Numbered from the stretch's first letter, positions 31,324 to 42,917 are shown. The stretch is DNA of 64,000 bases from CAVTHW01 sp963734625 (GCA_963734625.1 CAVTHW010000020.1:310001-374000), one strand, 5' to 3'. Numbers and translations: made by a program. The notes: a model not told the origin generated them from the letters alone.

Positions 31324-31875
31324 ATGAGCGGGGAGAGCGTGCCTGTCACCCATCCGACGATCTTGACCATCGGCCATTCGACGAGAACTCTTGACGCCTT
31401 CATCGAACTGCTCCGCGTTCACGGCGTGAAGCACCTGGTGGATGTGCGGACCATCCCGCGCTCTGGCCACAACCCGCAGTTCAATCGCGACACCCTGCCC
31501 GAAGCACTGCGGCTCGCCGGAGTTGCCTACACGCACATGGAACTGCTAGGCGGACTGCGCCATGCACGCCCGGACTCCCCAAACACCGGCTGGCACAATT
31601 CCTCGTTCCGGGGTTTTGCCGATTACATGCAAATGCCCGAATTCGAAGCCGGTCTGGAGAGGCTCATTCAACTCGCGGCGCGCGAGCAAGTCGTAATCAT
31701 GTGCGCCGAAGCGGTGCCCTGGCGCTGTCATCGCTCCCTGATAGCGGATGCGTTGGAGGTGCGTGGGGTGCAGGTCGAGAATATCATGAGCGCAAGCCGG
31801 ACACAGCCGCACTTGCTTACTCCCTTCGCAAAGGTCTCGGGCTCACACATCACCTATCCTCAAGAGACAGGTTGA
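31324..31875 (+). CDS. DUF488 family protein
   Basis: A 183-residue DUF488 protein: TIGHSTRTLDAFIELL, VDVRTIPRSGHNPQF, YTHMELLGGLR and CAEAVPWRCHRSLIAD are hallmark segments. Function in this family is unknown; conserved Arg/Cys/His positions suggest nucleic-acid or small-molecule binding. Intact and of usual length. The 234 nt between this gene and the metY tail at 32110 hold no visible gene. Confidence 0.9.
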   Translation: MSGESVPVTHPTILTIGHSTRTLDAFIELLRVHGVKHLVDVRTIPRSGHNPQFNRDTLPEALRLAGVAYTHMELLGGLRHARPDSPNTGWHNSSFRGFADYMQMPEFEAGLERLIQLAAREQVVIMCAEAVPWRCHRSLIADALEVRGVQVENIMSASRTQPHLLTPFAKVSGSHITYPQETG

Positions 31876-32109
31876 CGCGAATGGTGGCGCGGGTGCTTCC
31901 GTAAGCTCCCGACGCGGGCGGCTCCCTTACTGCCATCCGGCGTTTGATTAGGACAGATCTGGAACCGAACTGGGAAACCCCAGCCCGCGAACAAGCAACA
32001 TGGCATGCAGAACCCGGAGGGCCATCAGGCCGGTGATCTCCCTAACCTCACGGTTGGGGCGAACGCCAGGCCGGGGCCGCGATTCCCGAGAGTTGACTCG
32101 CCCTGCCCC

Positions 32110-32376
32110 CTACTTCTGCGACGCCCCCAGCGCCTGGTCCAGGTCCCAGAGGATGTCGTCGATGTCTTCCAGGCCTATCGAGAGCCGGATCATGTCGGCG
32201 GTGACGCCGGCGGCTTCCTGCTCCGGCGCGCTCAACTGCTGGTGCGTGGTGGAGGCCGGGTGGATCACCAGGCTGCGCGCGTCGCCGACGTTGGCCAGGT
32301 GCGAGAAGAGCTGCACGCTGTCGATGAACTTCCGGCCCGCCTCGTAGCCGCCCTTGATCCCGAACGAGAACACGCG
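32110..32376 (-). pseudogene. metY 3' fragment (tail copy T1)
   Basis: About 270 nt, 95% or so identical by eye to the 3' end of intact metY (48182-48455), open from FSFGIKGGYEAGRKF to the terminal GASQK and stop. The catalytic half of the enzyme is missing. It is joined on its 5' side to the non-coding block P1 (32377-32826). Differences from intact metY are almost all synonymous. Confidence 0.9.
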
Positions 32377-32826
32377 CGGGTAGACCCGGCGCTGTTTTCG
32401 CTGCACATGCTGGTGGACACGCGAGATCGAGAATAGCTCCCATCTATTGAGCTGTGCCCTCAGCGGGGATTGTTTTCGGGTCCGCGATCATCCGATCGGA
32501 GTCCGAATGGTCAACATCCCAGGACCAGCCGGGGGAGGATTCTAGATTCCGAGTACGCCGTGATATAGACAGGACGCTGCTTTGATCGCGGTCAGTTCGC
32601 CCCAAGCCCTCAGGAACGGCACGGGTCGAGTGCTATCGTCAGGCTGAGAAGGCCCTCCTGTACCGTGGACATCTACTCGAACGCATAATATCATTTGTCT
32701 TACTCACTTATCCCCTCACGAGCCCGGATAGCGCCAGCAAAGCCGACTCTTTTGGGATCTATCAGGGCTGAATGAGAATCAATTCGCCTCTAAGGGACTT
32801 GCGCGGCGGGAGCAGCATTCTCCGGC
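32377..32826. repeat. Conserved non-coding block P1 adjoining metY tail
   Basis: Shares long stretches with P2 (42408-42917) and P3 (45352-45789), e.g. GCTCCCATCTATTGAGCTG, GAGTACGCCGTG and GCATAAT, and ends near an ATTCTCCGGCC also found just before the kinase starts at 42.9 and 45.8 kb. Here the block runs into the 3' end of an oppositely oriented kinase gene. No open frame is conserved; it may hold a promoter or an RNA. Confidence 0.75.
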
Positions 32827-32872
32827 CTGGCGCATCGCCCTCTCAACCGTGGACTGAGGTTGGCGTACGCTG

Positions 32873-35247
32873 TCATTTCGGGAATTTCATTCGCCCGACC
32901 AGTTCCCGGAAGCGCGGGTCGTCCCGCAGGATGTCCCAGTCCGGATCGACCTGGAGATGAACAAGGCCGGTCTCGCGGTCCTGGTAGGCTTTTTCCAGCC
33001 ATTCCAGGGCCCGGTTCTTCTCTCCAGCGTACGCATAGAGTCTGGCAATGCCCGTGGGCAGGATGTAGATTTGCTTCGAGCGCGCCGCCAGCACTTCCGC
33101 CACCCGGCGCATCGCCCCCGGGTAGCCGGCCTCCGCGGAGCCGCGCCCCAGGGCTTTCACGACTTCACTGTCCTCCGCTTTGGCAAAGTAAGTGTTGGCT
33201 TCCGCCAAAGCCTGTTGGTACATGCCCTTATAGTGGTAGGCGCTCCAGAGCCCCAGTTGGGCTGTGCCAGGGTCTGATTCCGTCGTGATAAGCTTGCGGA
33301 ACTGCGCGATGGCTTCGTCATAGCGGCGCGAGGACAGCAAGAGCAAGCCGAAGTTCACCTGTGCGAACGAGTTGTGCGGGTCCAATTCCAGACATCGCTC
33401 TACCTCCGCCTGCGCTTCCCGCGGGCGTCTCATCGCCCTCAGGAAATCCCAATAAAAAACACGCATCTCAGCCGAGTTGGGTTTGAGCTCGATGGCGCGC
33501 TTGTACTCCTTCTCCGCACCCGCCCAATCCCACTCGAAATAGAACTTGCCGTCCCCCCTGGCCTCATGATACTCGGCCATGCCATCGAGTTCCCTCGTCT
33601 TTTTATCAAAGATCTCTCTCGTAACGGGATACGCCTCCCGTGCTGGCAGTAGGGAACTTCCGCGGTAGACCCAAACGTAGGCCTTGCCTAGCCAGGCCAG
33701 CGCAAAATTCGGGTCTTTCTCCAGGGCGAATTCGAAATACTCGAGCGCAGTGTCAACCTCTTGAGGGGTTTGCTTAAACCAGTGTACGCGACCCTTAAGA
33801 TAGGCCTCATAAGCTTCGGGGTTGACGGGGCGGGCGCGAGTCAAGCCCGCCTCCTCTTGCGGCGTCAACTTCACCTTGATTTGTCCGGTGATGCTGCTAA
33901 GGATTTCGTTCTGCAACGCGAGCACGTCGCGCAGATCGCGCTCGTAGCGATCGGCCCACAGTTGATCTCCCGTCGCAGGATCGATCAGATGGACGGTGAC
34001 ACGTACCTGGCCGCCGGAGAGTATCACTGACCCATCGACCAACGCGTCTACCTTCAACTCCTGCGCGATCTCCTTCGGCGGCTTGTTGGTTCCCTTGTAG
34101 CGCATCACCGAGCTGCGAGCGGTCACGCGCTTCAGGCCCTTGATCCCGGATAGGTCGGTAATCAAGGCGTCGGTCATCCCCTCGGCAAAGTAGTCTTGTG
34201 CGGGATCTCCTGAAAGATTCTGCAGAGGCAGGACTGCCAGCGATTGAATCTGCGGGGCGGTCCGTCCCGCCCACCAGCAATCTTCTCAGCGTGCCCAAGT
34301 TCATTCCCGCCGTCACTGCCATCAGAACTACCGCCACGGCGGTTAGCGCCAGCCAGCGGTGGCGCGACAATCCGTACTTCCACGCCAGCCGGACCTTGAG
34401 CGTTGCCCCCGCCTGCACGGTCTCCAGGCCGGCCCGCACTTCGTCGCTGCTCTGGTACCGCCGGGCCGGGTCCTTCTCCAGGCAACGCTCGATCACGCTC
34501 CGCAGCCACAACGGAGGAGCGCCTCCCGGTCCCGGCGGCAGCGGCTGGGGCGGCTGGTTCAGGATTGCGGAACTCAACTCGAAAGCGGTCGTGCCTCGAA
34601 ATGGACGCGTCCCCGAGGCCATCTCATAGAGCACCACACCCAGCGCCCAGATGTCGCTGCGTGCGTCGGCGGGCTGCCCGGAAATTGCTCGGCGCCATGT
34701 AGGCCGGGGTGCCAGCGACGACCCCAGCGGCGGTAGCGTATCCAGGGTCTGGGTTGCGGCGTCTCCGCCGTCTCGCCGCGGGATCCGCTTGGCCAGCCCG
34801 AAGTCGAGCACCTTGGCGCGGCCGTCCGGGTGATGACCACGTTGGCGCTCTTCAGGTCGCGGTGGATGATGCCGTGCTCGTGCGCGTGCGCGAGCGCGTC
34901 CGTCAGTTGAAGCCCGAAGCGCAGCACGTCTCGACCGGCAACGCGCCGGCCGCCAGCCGCGCGCTCAGCGACTGGCCTTCCACCAGTTCCATCGCGACGA
35001 AGACCTGGCCGTCGGCTTCGCCGACTTCGTGGATGGTGCAGATGTGCGGGTGGTTCAGTTTCGAAGCGGTGCGTGCTTCGCGCACCAGCCGCGCGCGGGC
35101 GGCGGGGTCGGTCACTGCGTCAGCGGGGAGAACCTTCAGGGCCACGTCGCGTTCGAGCTGCGTGTCCCGGGCCTTGTACACCACACCCATCCCGCCTTCG
35201 CCCAGTTTCTGAACGATGCGGTAGTGGCCGAGCGTCTGGCCAATCAT
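32873..35247 (-). pseudogene. Ser/Thr protein kinase with TPR sensor domain (kinase A), multiply frameshifted
   Basis: From MIGQTLGHYRIVQKLGEGG (35247) downward, pieces in different frames make a PknB-type kinase: glycine loop, ALKVLP lysine, HRDLKSANV, LDFGLAK, then a TolB-N/FlgO-like segment (LAVLPLQNLSGDPAQDYFAEGMTD) and TPRs (intact from 34177 to the stop at 32873, e.g. LEKDPNFALAWLGKAY). Frame changes lie near 34920, 34830, 34745, 34690 and 34250. Kinases B, C and D are intact, so this copy looks genuinely decayed. Length is about 790 codons if repaired. Confidence 0.78.
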
Positions 35248-35358
35248 GGAAATCGCCGACTCGCAGCGGCGTCCTACGTCGAAACAGGATCCAAGGCAAC
35301 CAGACTGTTCAGATGGGTCCCCTGCCAATCCAGCACGACATAAAGTAGTTTAGAGCAG

Positions 35359-36347
35359 TCACTGGTGCGAACCAGACACCCCCTCCTTCAGAAGACCGGC
35401 GTATCTGACAGGCGGCTGGCCGGCGGTGCTGACCAGCGACCCGCGACGCGTTTGGAAACTCCAGCTCACCCCGGCGGCGACGCCCATGCCGTAAGTGCAG
35501 GCCAGTTCACCCCCGAGACGAACTTAACCACATTCAGATGCACTGACGCCGATTCGCTTAGCGGCAATTCGGCCCCGGCCCCGATGTGCTGAAAGTTCTG
35601 TCGCGTCACGCGGTCAAAGTTCCCAAAAACATCCGACGGCGCCGTATAGAGTTGCCCGAAGTCCAGTCCTCCGTGGGTCCATACCCTTCGCCAGAGAAAA
35701 CTGAGCGAAAGAGAGGGGGTAATGAGGTAGCCGATCTGCGCGTCAACGTTGCTGCGGTTGAGACCAATATCGAGAACTTTCTCGACAAAAAGAGTACGAA
35801 TACATTCCGTGAACATAAGCCTTGCGCAGGACCGGGTGCAGCAGGCGCCCCATGTAAACGCCCGCAGTGTACTCTCGCAGACCTCGACCAGCAGCGGCTT
35901 CGCCGACAGTGCCGTAACTATGGCTGGGAATGACAGCAGGCGAAAAAAGGCGTTGCCGCAAAAGGCCGCTCGAGCGCGTTGTAGCGAAGCCCAAAGCGCC
36001 AATCCTGAAGGGCTCCCGTGGTAGCTCCCGTCGTCAAGAATGGCGTCTAGGAAACACTGGGCGCTTCCTTGCCCGCATATTTCGTGTCTCAGTGTAGGGC
36101 AGGGAGGCGTCCAACGCCAGCCGCTCTGTGACTCCGTAGGCGACGTCAAAGACTTACGTTGCTGGCGCGCGTTTCATATCCGGGGAACTCGAGATCCATC
36201 CTCCAGAAGATGACCGGCGGACCTCACATGCTGGAACGTGATCGAAACAGACCCCTCACCCTTCAAAGGCAGCCATGCCTGGGCAGAGCCGTGGGCTGGG
36301 TTCAGAAGGCAGCACCCAAGGAAGACAATTGGAGCAAGTAAGCGCAT
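35359..36347 (-). pseudogene. Secreted beta-barrel-like protein, multiply frameshifted
   Basis: Starts with a signal peptide (MRLLAPIVFLGCCLLNPAHGSAQAW). Barrel-like strands continue in other frames (DWRFGLRYNALERPF, GRGLREYTAGVYMGRLLHP, AQIGYLITPSLSLSFLWRRVW, IGAGAELPLSESASVHLN) to an end near 35361. At least four frame changes are needed. It resembles outer-membrane transport or MetA-type barrel proteins. The 111 nt before the kinase A start (35248-35358) show nothing. Confidence 0.6.
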
Positions 36348-36469
36348 TGCTTCGGGGCAAAGGAGCCCCTCCCTGACTCCCGGGGGGCCGGAGTACAGTT
36401 CCGCCGCCATTCATAACTTCTCGATGCGACAGCGGCATGTCGTTCCTCGCTTTCTTCGACCCATAGCGG

Positions 36470-36986
36470 CTAAGCGCCGGACGTGCCCCTGACCTTTGAT
36501 TTCATGGCCTTGTCAATCACCTCAAGGTGCTTCGTGGACCTGGCAGGTGCGCTTATGACGAAGCTGAACTGCTTTTCTGCCGCGGCCAGTTCGGCCTTGG
36601 TTGGCTTGTAGACCACAGGCAGCACCAGGGGCCTGGAGCGTTGAGGCGCTACACGCTGCACCAGGCTGGCCACATCGGTGACATCGAGCCAGAACCAGGT
36701 CAAATCGCCCGGAACTCAGAGCCTGATCGAGCTGGCTCTGATCCTCCACCCTCTGGACCTTGTGGCCAGCCTGCTTGAGGCTCAATAGAAGCTCCGGATC
36801 TCTGACCGTGTTAAGTGTGGCGCTGTGAACCGCGTCAATCAGTATGGCGGCCGATCGCCAGGCTTTATACGCGGCATACAGGCGGGTTGCCCGGGCCAAG
36901 GACATAAGCTTGTCACCGCAAGCTTGAACGGCCTGGCTCGGAAGCAATAATGTCCCAACAACCACTAACCCGATGAATCTCTTCAT
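36470..36986 (-). CDS. Small secreted protein with one frameshift
   Basis: Signal peptide (MKRFIGLVVVGTLLLPSQAVQACG), then ARATRLYAAYKAWRSAAILI and, after removing one C near 36710, GRFDLVLADVTDVASLVQRV, VLPVVYKPTKAELAAAEKQF and a C-terminal KSKVRGTSGA: about 171 residues (3n+1 length). The middle looks like a Rossmann-like or receiver-like strand order but no active site is recognisable. A GGAGG site precedes the ATG. Function unknown. Confidence 0.6.
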
Positions 36987-37171
36987 ACGTCCTCCTTTCC
37001 GTCACATCCGGCGCGTCGCGCCTGCCGACCACTCAAGTGTCCGATCAGTCCGAAAGTTTGGTTCGGCGTGGCTTAATTCACCTCCCCGTTCCCCGCTGCG
37101 CCAGGACCGGCGGTCCGGTCTTCGTGAACTTGCCGCAGGCCGGAGTCCAAGTTGCCGGCGAGAAACAAACC

Positions 37172-39009
37172 CTACTGAAAATACCTTTGAACCCACAGTT
37201 CATCGAGATCGCCGTTGTACATGACAGTGGCATATTCCTGCGGCTTGGAAGTCCCCACTTCCAATGCTGTCCCCAGTCACGCCCACATAATCCGCTTTAC
37301 TGGTCGGATCTCTGAAGATGTACTGCCTGCCAGAGGCCGGATCTCTCCATGTTGCGAATCCACAAGACCGGTCGGTCCCGTTTCCCGGGCCATTGTAGCG
37401 GCCTTCCCCTAGCGCCACCGGCTTATAAGTATTCACGAAATATTTGATCGTGAAATAATCGACGCCTGAGGATGTCTCCTTCGATACTCGGCCCGGTCAC
37501 ATAGATATTCCCGTCCAAATCCATGGCCATAGCCCAGGCTCTATCAGTGCTATTTGCCGGGCCGTCGTAGCGAAGCGCTATATTCGGAGGATTTCCAGGG
37601 CTTCCAAGTGTGGCCCCGGGTTGCCCGGGCAGATTCCACATTGGGCTGCCATCAGCGGCATTGTACTTGACAACGGCGAAATCCACGTTGTTGCCGACAC
37701 CAGTACTCTGCCCAGCCACATACACGACCTTGGTTTCAATCCCAAGAATGCCTTTTTCTATCTGGTTTGCGACTGCCGTCAGTTCCCTTTCTTCCGCCTC
37801 CGTTATCACATTCTCGACAGCCAGGTCCCGCACCTGATTTCTGAATGCATTGAGCACCCGCCGTGCATTTTCCCGCACACCAGCATTCTTGGCAAGCAAC
37901 GATCCCAAACAGACATTTAGCTTCGCCAGAAGGCTGACTTGAATGCCTCTGTTCACATTCAGTCCTGTCACTCTTCCCATGAGATACTCAACTGCGGGAG
38001 CCGGATCCAACACCTCAGTCGTTACGATGATCCCCTGATTGCTTTGAAGATAGTTGCCGAAGTAAGCGCTTCCTCCGCCCCAGCCGGCGGGAGGAGACGC
38101 TTGATCATTCGATCCCGCGGGCCCGTCGTATCGGGAAACCCACATTTCATTCCCGCCGACACTATACTTGATGGTCACAAAGTCAATGCTTCCCGTCCCC
38201 TGGCTCCACCCCGTCACATATACATTGCTCTCGGCATCAAGAGCCAAAGACGTACCTCTGTTTAGAAGGTTAACCGGCCCGCTGTACCTTTGCGCCCATT
38301 GCTCCTGGCCAAGAGGATTATACATTATCGTGACCATCTCATTACTACCTGATCCAGCGCCATCACTCAGCCCGGTCACATAGACATTCTTTGTCGCCGG
38401 ATCGACGACTATCGCAAAAGCGTGTTCGCCTCGATGTGGCGGCCCATTATAGAGACTTGCCCAGACTACGTTTCCGGAGCTGTCGTACTTCATGGTGACA
38501 ATATCAGCTGTCAGAACGCCGGCATGAGACTGCACGCTGTAACCCGTCACGTAGATATAGCCATCCGAATCGACTGCGACAGACCAATTCTGGTCGTTTC
38601 TGGATGACCCACCATCGTACGTTCTGACCCACTCCGGGGCATTGCCCTGCTCATAATCATGGGGATATTTGATGAGCAGGCAATCGACGTTGCCAGCCGT
38701 TCCCGAATGACCTGCGACATAGACATTTCCGGATGGATCCGCGGCGATCCCCCAGCCCTCACTATCAGGTTTGGATGGGTCATCTGGAAAGCTGTGCGAC
38801 CATTTCATATTCCCGTTCTTGTCATACTTTATGGTGACGATATCCACAAGAGTTGTGGGGAGTACCCTCCACCCCGTCACATACACATTGCCATTCGAAT
38901 CCATAGTGCTTGCGGTGATTCTGGCCCCGGGTGCAGCCTGAACCGCAATCACCGAAGCAAGCAACATGCACGAAACGCTGAACGCTATTTTGGATAACAT
39001 GGTAATCAT
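37172..39009 (-). CDS. SBBP-repeat (beta-propeller) secreted protein with two frameshifts
   Basis: Signal peptide (to VIAVQAAPG) followed by repeated NVYVTGWxxG / DIVTIKYDxxGN units typical of SBBP seven-strand beta-propeller repeats. Between the fourth and fifth repeat unit there is an inserted helical stretch of ~100 residues (LNVNRGIQVSLLAKL... to ANQIEKGILGI). The frame changes near 37465 (removing one C gives SGVDYFTIKYFVNTY) and near 37236, after which EYATVMYNGDLDELWVQRYF ends at 37172. Length is 3n+2, consistent with two insertions. Extracellular function unknown. Confidence 0.75.
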
Positions 39010-39337
39010 TGTCCTCTCTTATGCTTTCGGACTGAGGCTCTAATACACGGACCACAGAACTCCCCATCATGTCGTGAGCCCGTGAGGCCATCGGGGGCTC
39101 CTCCCCGCGTGGATCTCCGGGATAGCAGCCACGCTGAGGCCACCCAGCGCTCGACACCGCTCGACCGCGCTGCAAGGTGAACGTCTCCGGCGGTGCTTCC
39201 CGGGGGCTGAGTGACACCGGTTCGTAGTTCCGCTCCAGGAAACGGGCCAACTGTTGCAGCCGTTTTTCGCCTTTCAGGCGGCTCGCATAAGGTTCAGGGC
39301 TTGGGCTTGCTGCTGCTTGGGCAGTTCGTCCACGCAT
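38822..39337 (-). CDS. Possible small gene upstream of the SBBP protein (doubtful)
   Basis: An ATG at 39337 follows a strong AAAGGAGAGG site and opens RGRTAQAAASPSPEP, then EKRLQQLARFLERNYEPVSLSPREAPPETF. The frame stays open to 38822, overlapping the SBBP gene on the same strand, which is unlikely in full. A real product, if any, is probably short or truncated by an indel. No family recognised. The remaining upstream region (39338-39663) shows no gene. Confidence 0.3.
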   Translation of the reverse strand: MRGRTAQAAASPSPEPYASRLKGEKRLQQLARFLERNYEPVSLSPREAPPETFTLQRGRAVSSAGWPQRGCYPGDPRGEEPPMASRAHDMMGSSVVRVLEPQSESIREDNDYHVIQNSVQRFVHVACFGDCGSGCTRGQNHRKHYGFEWQCVCDGVEGTPHNSCGYRHHKV

Positions 39338-39663
39338 AACCTCTCCTTTCTTTTCTGCAAGCCCCCGACGGAAATTGCGCTGTTTGGGCTGTGACGTTCT
39401 TCCCCAGAACTTCCCCGTTGGCTTCCTGGGTACTAATGATTACCGTACGGTTCCTCCTTTCAGCGATTCCATTAGAAGAACCGAAGACGGCGGCGAAGAA
39501 CTCCAGTGCCATAAAGGGATTCTTCCCAGCTCTAGCCTCCTTCCCGCGAGCCCAGGCTTGGGGTTATAATCAGGCTCGGGTTCGCTGAACCGGATGGCGG
39601 AGCCTGTGGCCGGCGTATTGCAGCCGGTAAGATAGCCCACATCCAGCCCGGAAGTCCCGACGG

Positions 39664-39696
39664 AGTTCCGATGAAGTTCCGATGAAGTTCCGATGG
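39664..39696 (+). repeat. 11-nt tandem repeat carrying start codons in three frames
   Basis: AGTTCCGATGA is repeated at 39664-39674, 39675-39685 and (last base changed) 39686-39696. Each unit has an ATG (39671, 39682, 39693), and because 11 is not a multiple of 3 they are in three different frames. The first ATG gives MKFR then TGA, overlapping the second ATG in an ATGA; the second opens the winged-helix gene; the third stops at once. Confidence 0.85.
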
Positions 39697-42036
39697 AATT
39701 CTGAGGAAGAATTGAAAGTTCCTATCCCAAAGCAGCGAAGGCACTTCTACAGCTTCGACGCCTTCCGGCTGGGCTTGGCACAGCGGGAACTATTTCGGGC
39801 AGGCGAGTTGGTCCTCCTGACCCCGAAAGCCTTCGACGCCCTGTCCGTGATAGTGAGCCATCACGGCCACATCGTGGACAAAGATGAGTTTTTAAGAACG
39901 CTCTGGCCGGACACGTTCGTCGAGGAGGACAGTCTGGTCCAGCAGATCTCGCATCTGCGGAAGGTACTGGGGGAGAGGCCCGACGGAGGACCCTACATCG
40001 AGACCGTTTCAAGGCGGGGCTATCGCTTCGCGGCCCCCGTGACGGAGTCCTGGGAGGAGCACCCAGCGGAGCCCCCTGTGGCGGTTCGCCTGCGCAGCCG
40101 TCGTCTGCTGTGGCCCGCCTTGGCTGCGGCTACCGTCATCGTGCTGGCCGCGGCAGGAGTTTTCGTCTGGCAGCGCATGCAAGCCAAGCCCTTCACCGAG
40201 CGCGACTGGATTGTGTTGGCCGACTTCACCAATACCACCGGCGACCCGGTGTTCGATGGGACGCTGAAGCAGGCGCTGTCCGCTTCTCTCAGTCAGTCTC
40301 CCTACCTTAACGTGTTTCCGGAGGAGCGAGTGGCGGAGACGCTGAGGCTGATGGAACGGCCAACCGAAGAGCGGGTGATGGGTCGGTTGGCCCGTGAGCT
40401 GTGCGTGCGGGCGGGCGTCAAGGCGTTGCTGGCCGGGTCCATCGCCGCGGTAGGGAGCCACTACAGCATCGGGCTGGACGCGATGAATTGCAGCACTGGG
40501 GACACCTTGGCGCAGGAACACGTGGAAGCTGAGAACAAGGACCGGGTGCTGGGCGCTCTGGGGCAGGCCGCATCCCGAATGCGGCGGAAGCTGGGCGAGT
40601 CACTGGCCTCCATCGAGAAGATGGACGTTCCGATCAGAGAAGCGACGACGTCCTCGCTGGAGGCCCTTAAGGCATACAGCCTCGGCAGGCGGCAGCATAG
40701 CAGCGGACGCATGCTGGCAGCGAGGCCGTTTTACCTGCGGGCCATTGAACTCGACCCGAACTTCGCGTCGGCATTCGAATGGCTGGCCTTTACCTACCGG
40801 AATCTCGGCGAGGTGCTCGCTTCCCGGGAGTTCTTCACCAGGGCATTCGAGTTGCGCCAGCGCGTCAGTGAGCGGGAGAGGCTCTTCTTCGAGGCCTCTT
40901 ACTACGCCAGTGTCGTTATGGGACCTGGTGAAAGCCCAAGAGGTTTACGACGTCTGGATGCAGACGTACCCCCGTGATTGGGCCGCATTCAACGATGCAG
41001 GGGTCTTCGTGTACCGGGCTACGGGGCAGTATGGAGAAGGCAGTGGAACTGTTCCGCGAGGCGGATCGACGTCGGCGAAGGGGCTTTTGCTCATACCCGA
41101 TCTCGAACCTGGCAGCGAGTCGTACGTGACGCTAGAACCGCTACGCCGAAGCGCGGGCAACCTTGGACCAGGCGGTAAAAAGGTTCGATGCTGGGCATGA
41201 CCAACCTCTTCCGTCTGGCCTGGATCGAGGGTGACACCGCCGGCATGGATCAACAGGTAGCATGGTCCGCGGGCAAGGATTCCGGCATCCTACGGGCGCA
41301 GGCGGTGGTGGCATCCTTCGGCGGCCAGTTTCAAGAGAGCCGAAACCTGCGAAGACGTGCGCTCGAGATCCTTGAGCGAGACGGCGCGCAGGAATCGCGG
41401 GCCAACGTGTTGTCCTCAGGGGCGGTCTTCGAGGCCCGCATGGGCAACCTGCCGCAGGCTCGGGAAGCGGTGAAGGAGGCACTCGGCTTAGCTCGCGGCC
41501 GGTGGGTGCTTTACAACGCCGCCCTGGTGGAAGCTTTCGGGGGGGCTACCGGGCCCACCCAGAAGCTGTTGGAGGAACTCCTCAAGATGTATCCTCAGGC
41601 CACGCTGGTAAACAAGGTCACCGTCCCTGTGGTGCAAGCCACCCTGGAGGTTTCCCGTGGGAATCCTGATCGTGCCGTCGCACTGCTGGAACCCGCGGCG
41701 CCCTACGAGTTTGGCACTCAGCATGGGCTGCGGTCAGGTTCTCTATCTTCGCGGCCAAGCGCACCTGCGGGCCGGCGTCAGGGAAAGAGGCAGCCGCGGC
41801 GTTTCGGAAGATCCTGGACCATCGGGGCGTGTTCAACGCTGCAGATAACGCTACAGGTGCCGGGATCAACCACATACTCGCTCGCCTATCTGGGCCTCGG
41901 CCGCGCCCAGGCACTGGCCGGGAACGCCTCCGAAGCGCGCAAGGCTTACCAGAATTTCCTGGCTCTGTGGAAGGACGCCGATTCCGACATCCCCATTCTG
42001 AAGGAAGCCAAAGCAGAGTACGCGAAGCTGAGGTAA
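39682..42036 (+). pseudogene. Winged-helix (CadC/OmpR-like) membrane regulator with TPR domain, multiply frameshifted
   Basis: Intact to about 40920: winged-helix DNA-binding domain (residues ~20-118, RELFRAGELVLLTPKAFDAL to YIETVSRRGYRF), a membrane span (~145-165), a TolB-N-like domain and the first TPRs. Later segments continue in other frames (LVKAQEVYDVWMQTYPRDW, EKAVELFREADR, AEARATLDQAVKRF) and the TPR end is open again from 41188 to the stop at 42036 (YLGLGRAQALAGNASEARKAYQNFLALWKDADSD). At least five indels are implied in 40920-41850. The start region carries 11-nt repeats. Confidence 0.75.
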
Positions 42037-42040
42037 TCCT

Positions 42041-42103
42041 ATGACCGCCCGGACCATTCCGGATTACCAGATCATCGAGAAGCTGGGCGGGGGCGGGATG
42101 TGT
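42041..42103 (+). pseudogene. Truncated N-terminus of a Ser/Thr kinase gene
   Basis: Begins 4 nt after the previous stop: MTARTIPDYQIIEKLGGGGM, which is the start of a PknB-type kinase up to the methionine of the glycine-rich loop. The homology ends abruptly there and 30 nt later the metY tail T2 begins. Compare MTGRTILQYRVVAKLGEGGM at 43040. Confidence 0.85.
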
Positions 42104-42134
42104 GAGGCGAAAGCTCCCCAAAGCGCCCTGCCCC

Positions 42135-42407
42135 CTACTTCTGTGACGCCCCCAGCGCCTGGTCCAGGTCCCAGAGGATGTCGTCGATGTCTTCCAGGCC
42201 TATTGAGAGCCGGATCATGTCGGCAGTGACGCCGGCGGCTTCCTGCTCCGGCGCGCTCAACTGCTGGTGCGTGGTGGAGGCCGGGTGGATCACCAGGCTG
42301 CGCGCGTCGCCAACATTCGCCAGGTGCGAGAAGAGTTGCACGCTGTCGATGAACTTTCGGCCCGCCTCGTAGCCGCCCTTGATCCCGAACGAGAACACCG
42401 CGCCCGG
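42135..42407 (-). pseudogene. metY 3' fragment (tail copy T2)
   Basis: About 270 nt matching the 3' end of intact metY on the minus strand, from AVFSFGIKGG to GASQK and stop. By eye there are about seven synonymous substitutions and a single amino-acid difference (EQEAAG instead of EQVAAG). The frame is open upstream into block P2 to an ATG at 42464, so a 109-residue product is possible but no good ribosome site is seen. Confidence 0.9.
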
Positions 42408-42917
42408 CGGCGCTGTTTTCGCTGAACATGCTGGTGGGCACGCGAGATCGAGAATAGCTCCCATCTATTGAGCTGTGCGCTCAGTATGGATTGTTTGCGG
42501 GTGCGCTGCCATCCGACCGGGGTCCGAATGGTCAACATCCCGGGACCAGCCCGGGGAGGTTTCTAAATTCCGAGTACGCCGTGATACAGGCAGGGCGCTG
42601 CTTTGATCCCGCTCAGCTCGCCCCAAGCCCTCAGGACCGGCGCGGGTCGAGTGGTATCGTCAGGCTGAGAAAGCCATCCTCTTCCGCGGACATCTGCTTA
42701 GACGCATAATGCCGTGTGTCTCACTCGGTTATCTGCTCTGAGGATCAGATAGCGCCAGCCAAGCCGACCTAACCGGACCTACCATGGCTGAATCGGCTGT
42801 AATCTGCTGACTCCGCGGCCGCTTCCTGATTCTCTAGAATCAGTTCGCCGGTCTTTGCTGTAGAATTGAGCTACAAGGCGGACGAGAGGGTCCGATTCTC
42901 CGGCCGGGAGGGCGGCC
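42408..42917. repeat. Conserved non-coding block P2, upstream of kinase B
   Basis: Same block as P1 and P3: GCTCCCATCTATTGAGCTG, the hairpin-like CCGGGACCAGCCCGGGG, GAGTACGCCGTG, GCGGGTCGAGTGGTATCGTC and GCATAAT occur in order. Near the right end a TAGAAT (in TTTGCTGTAGAATTG) aligns with TACAAT in P3 and may be a -10 box. The block ends at a kinase start relic (42918). It probably carries the kinase promoter. Confidence 0.75.
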
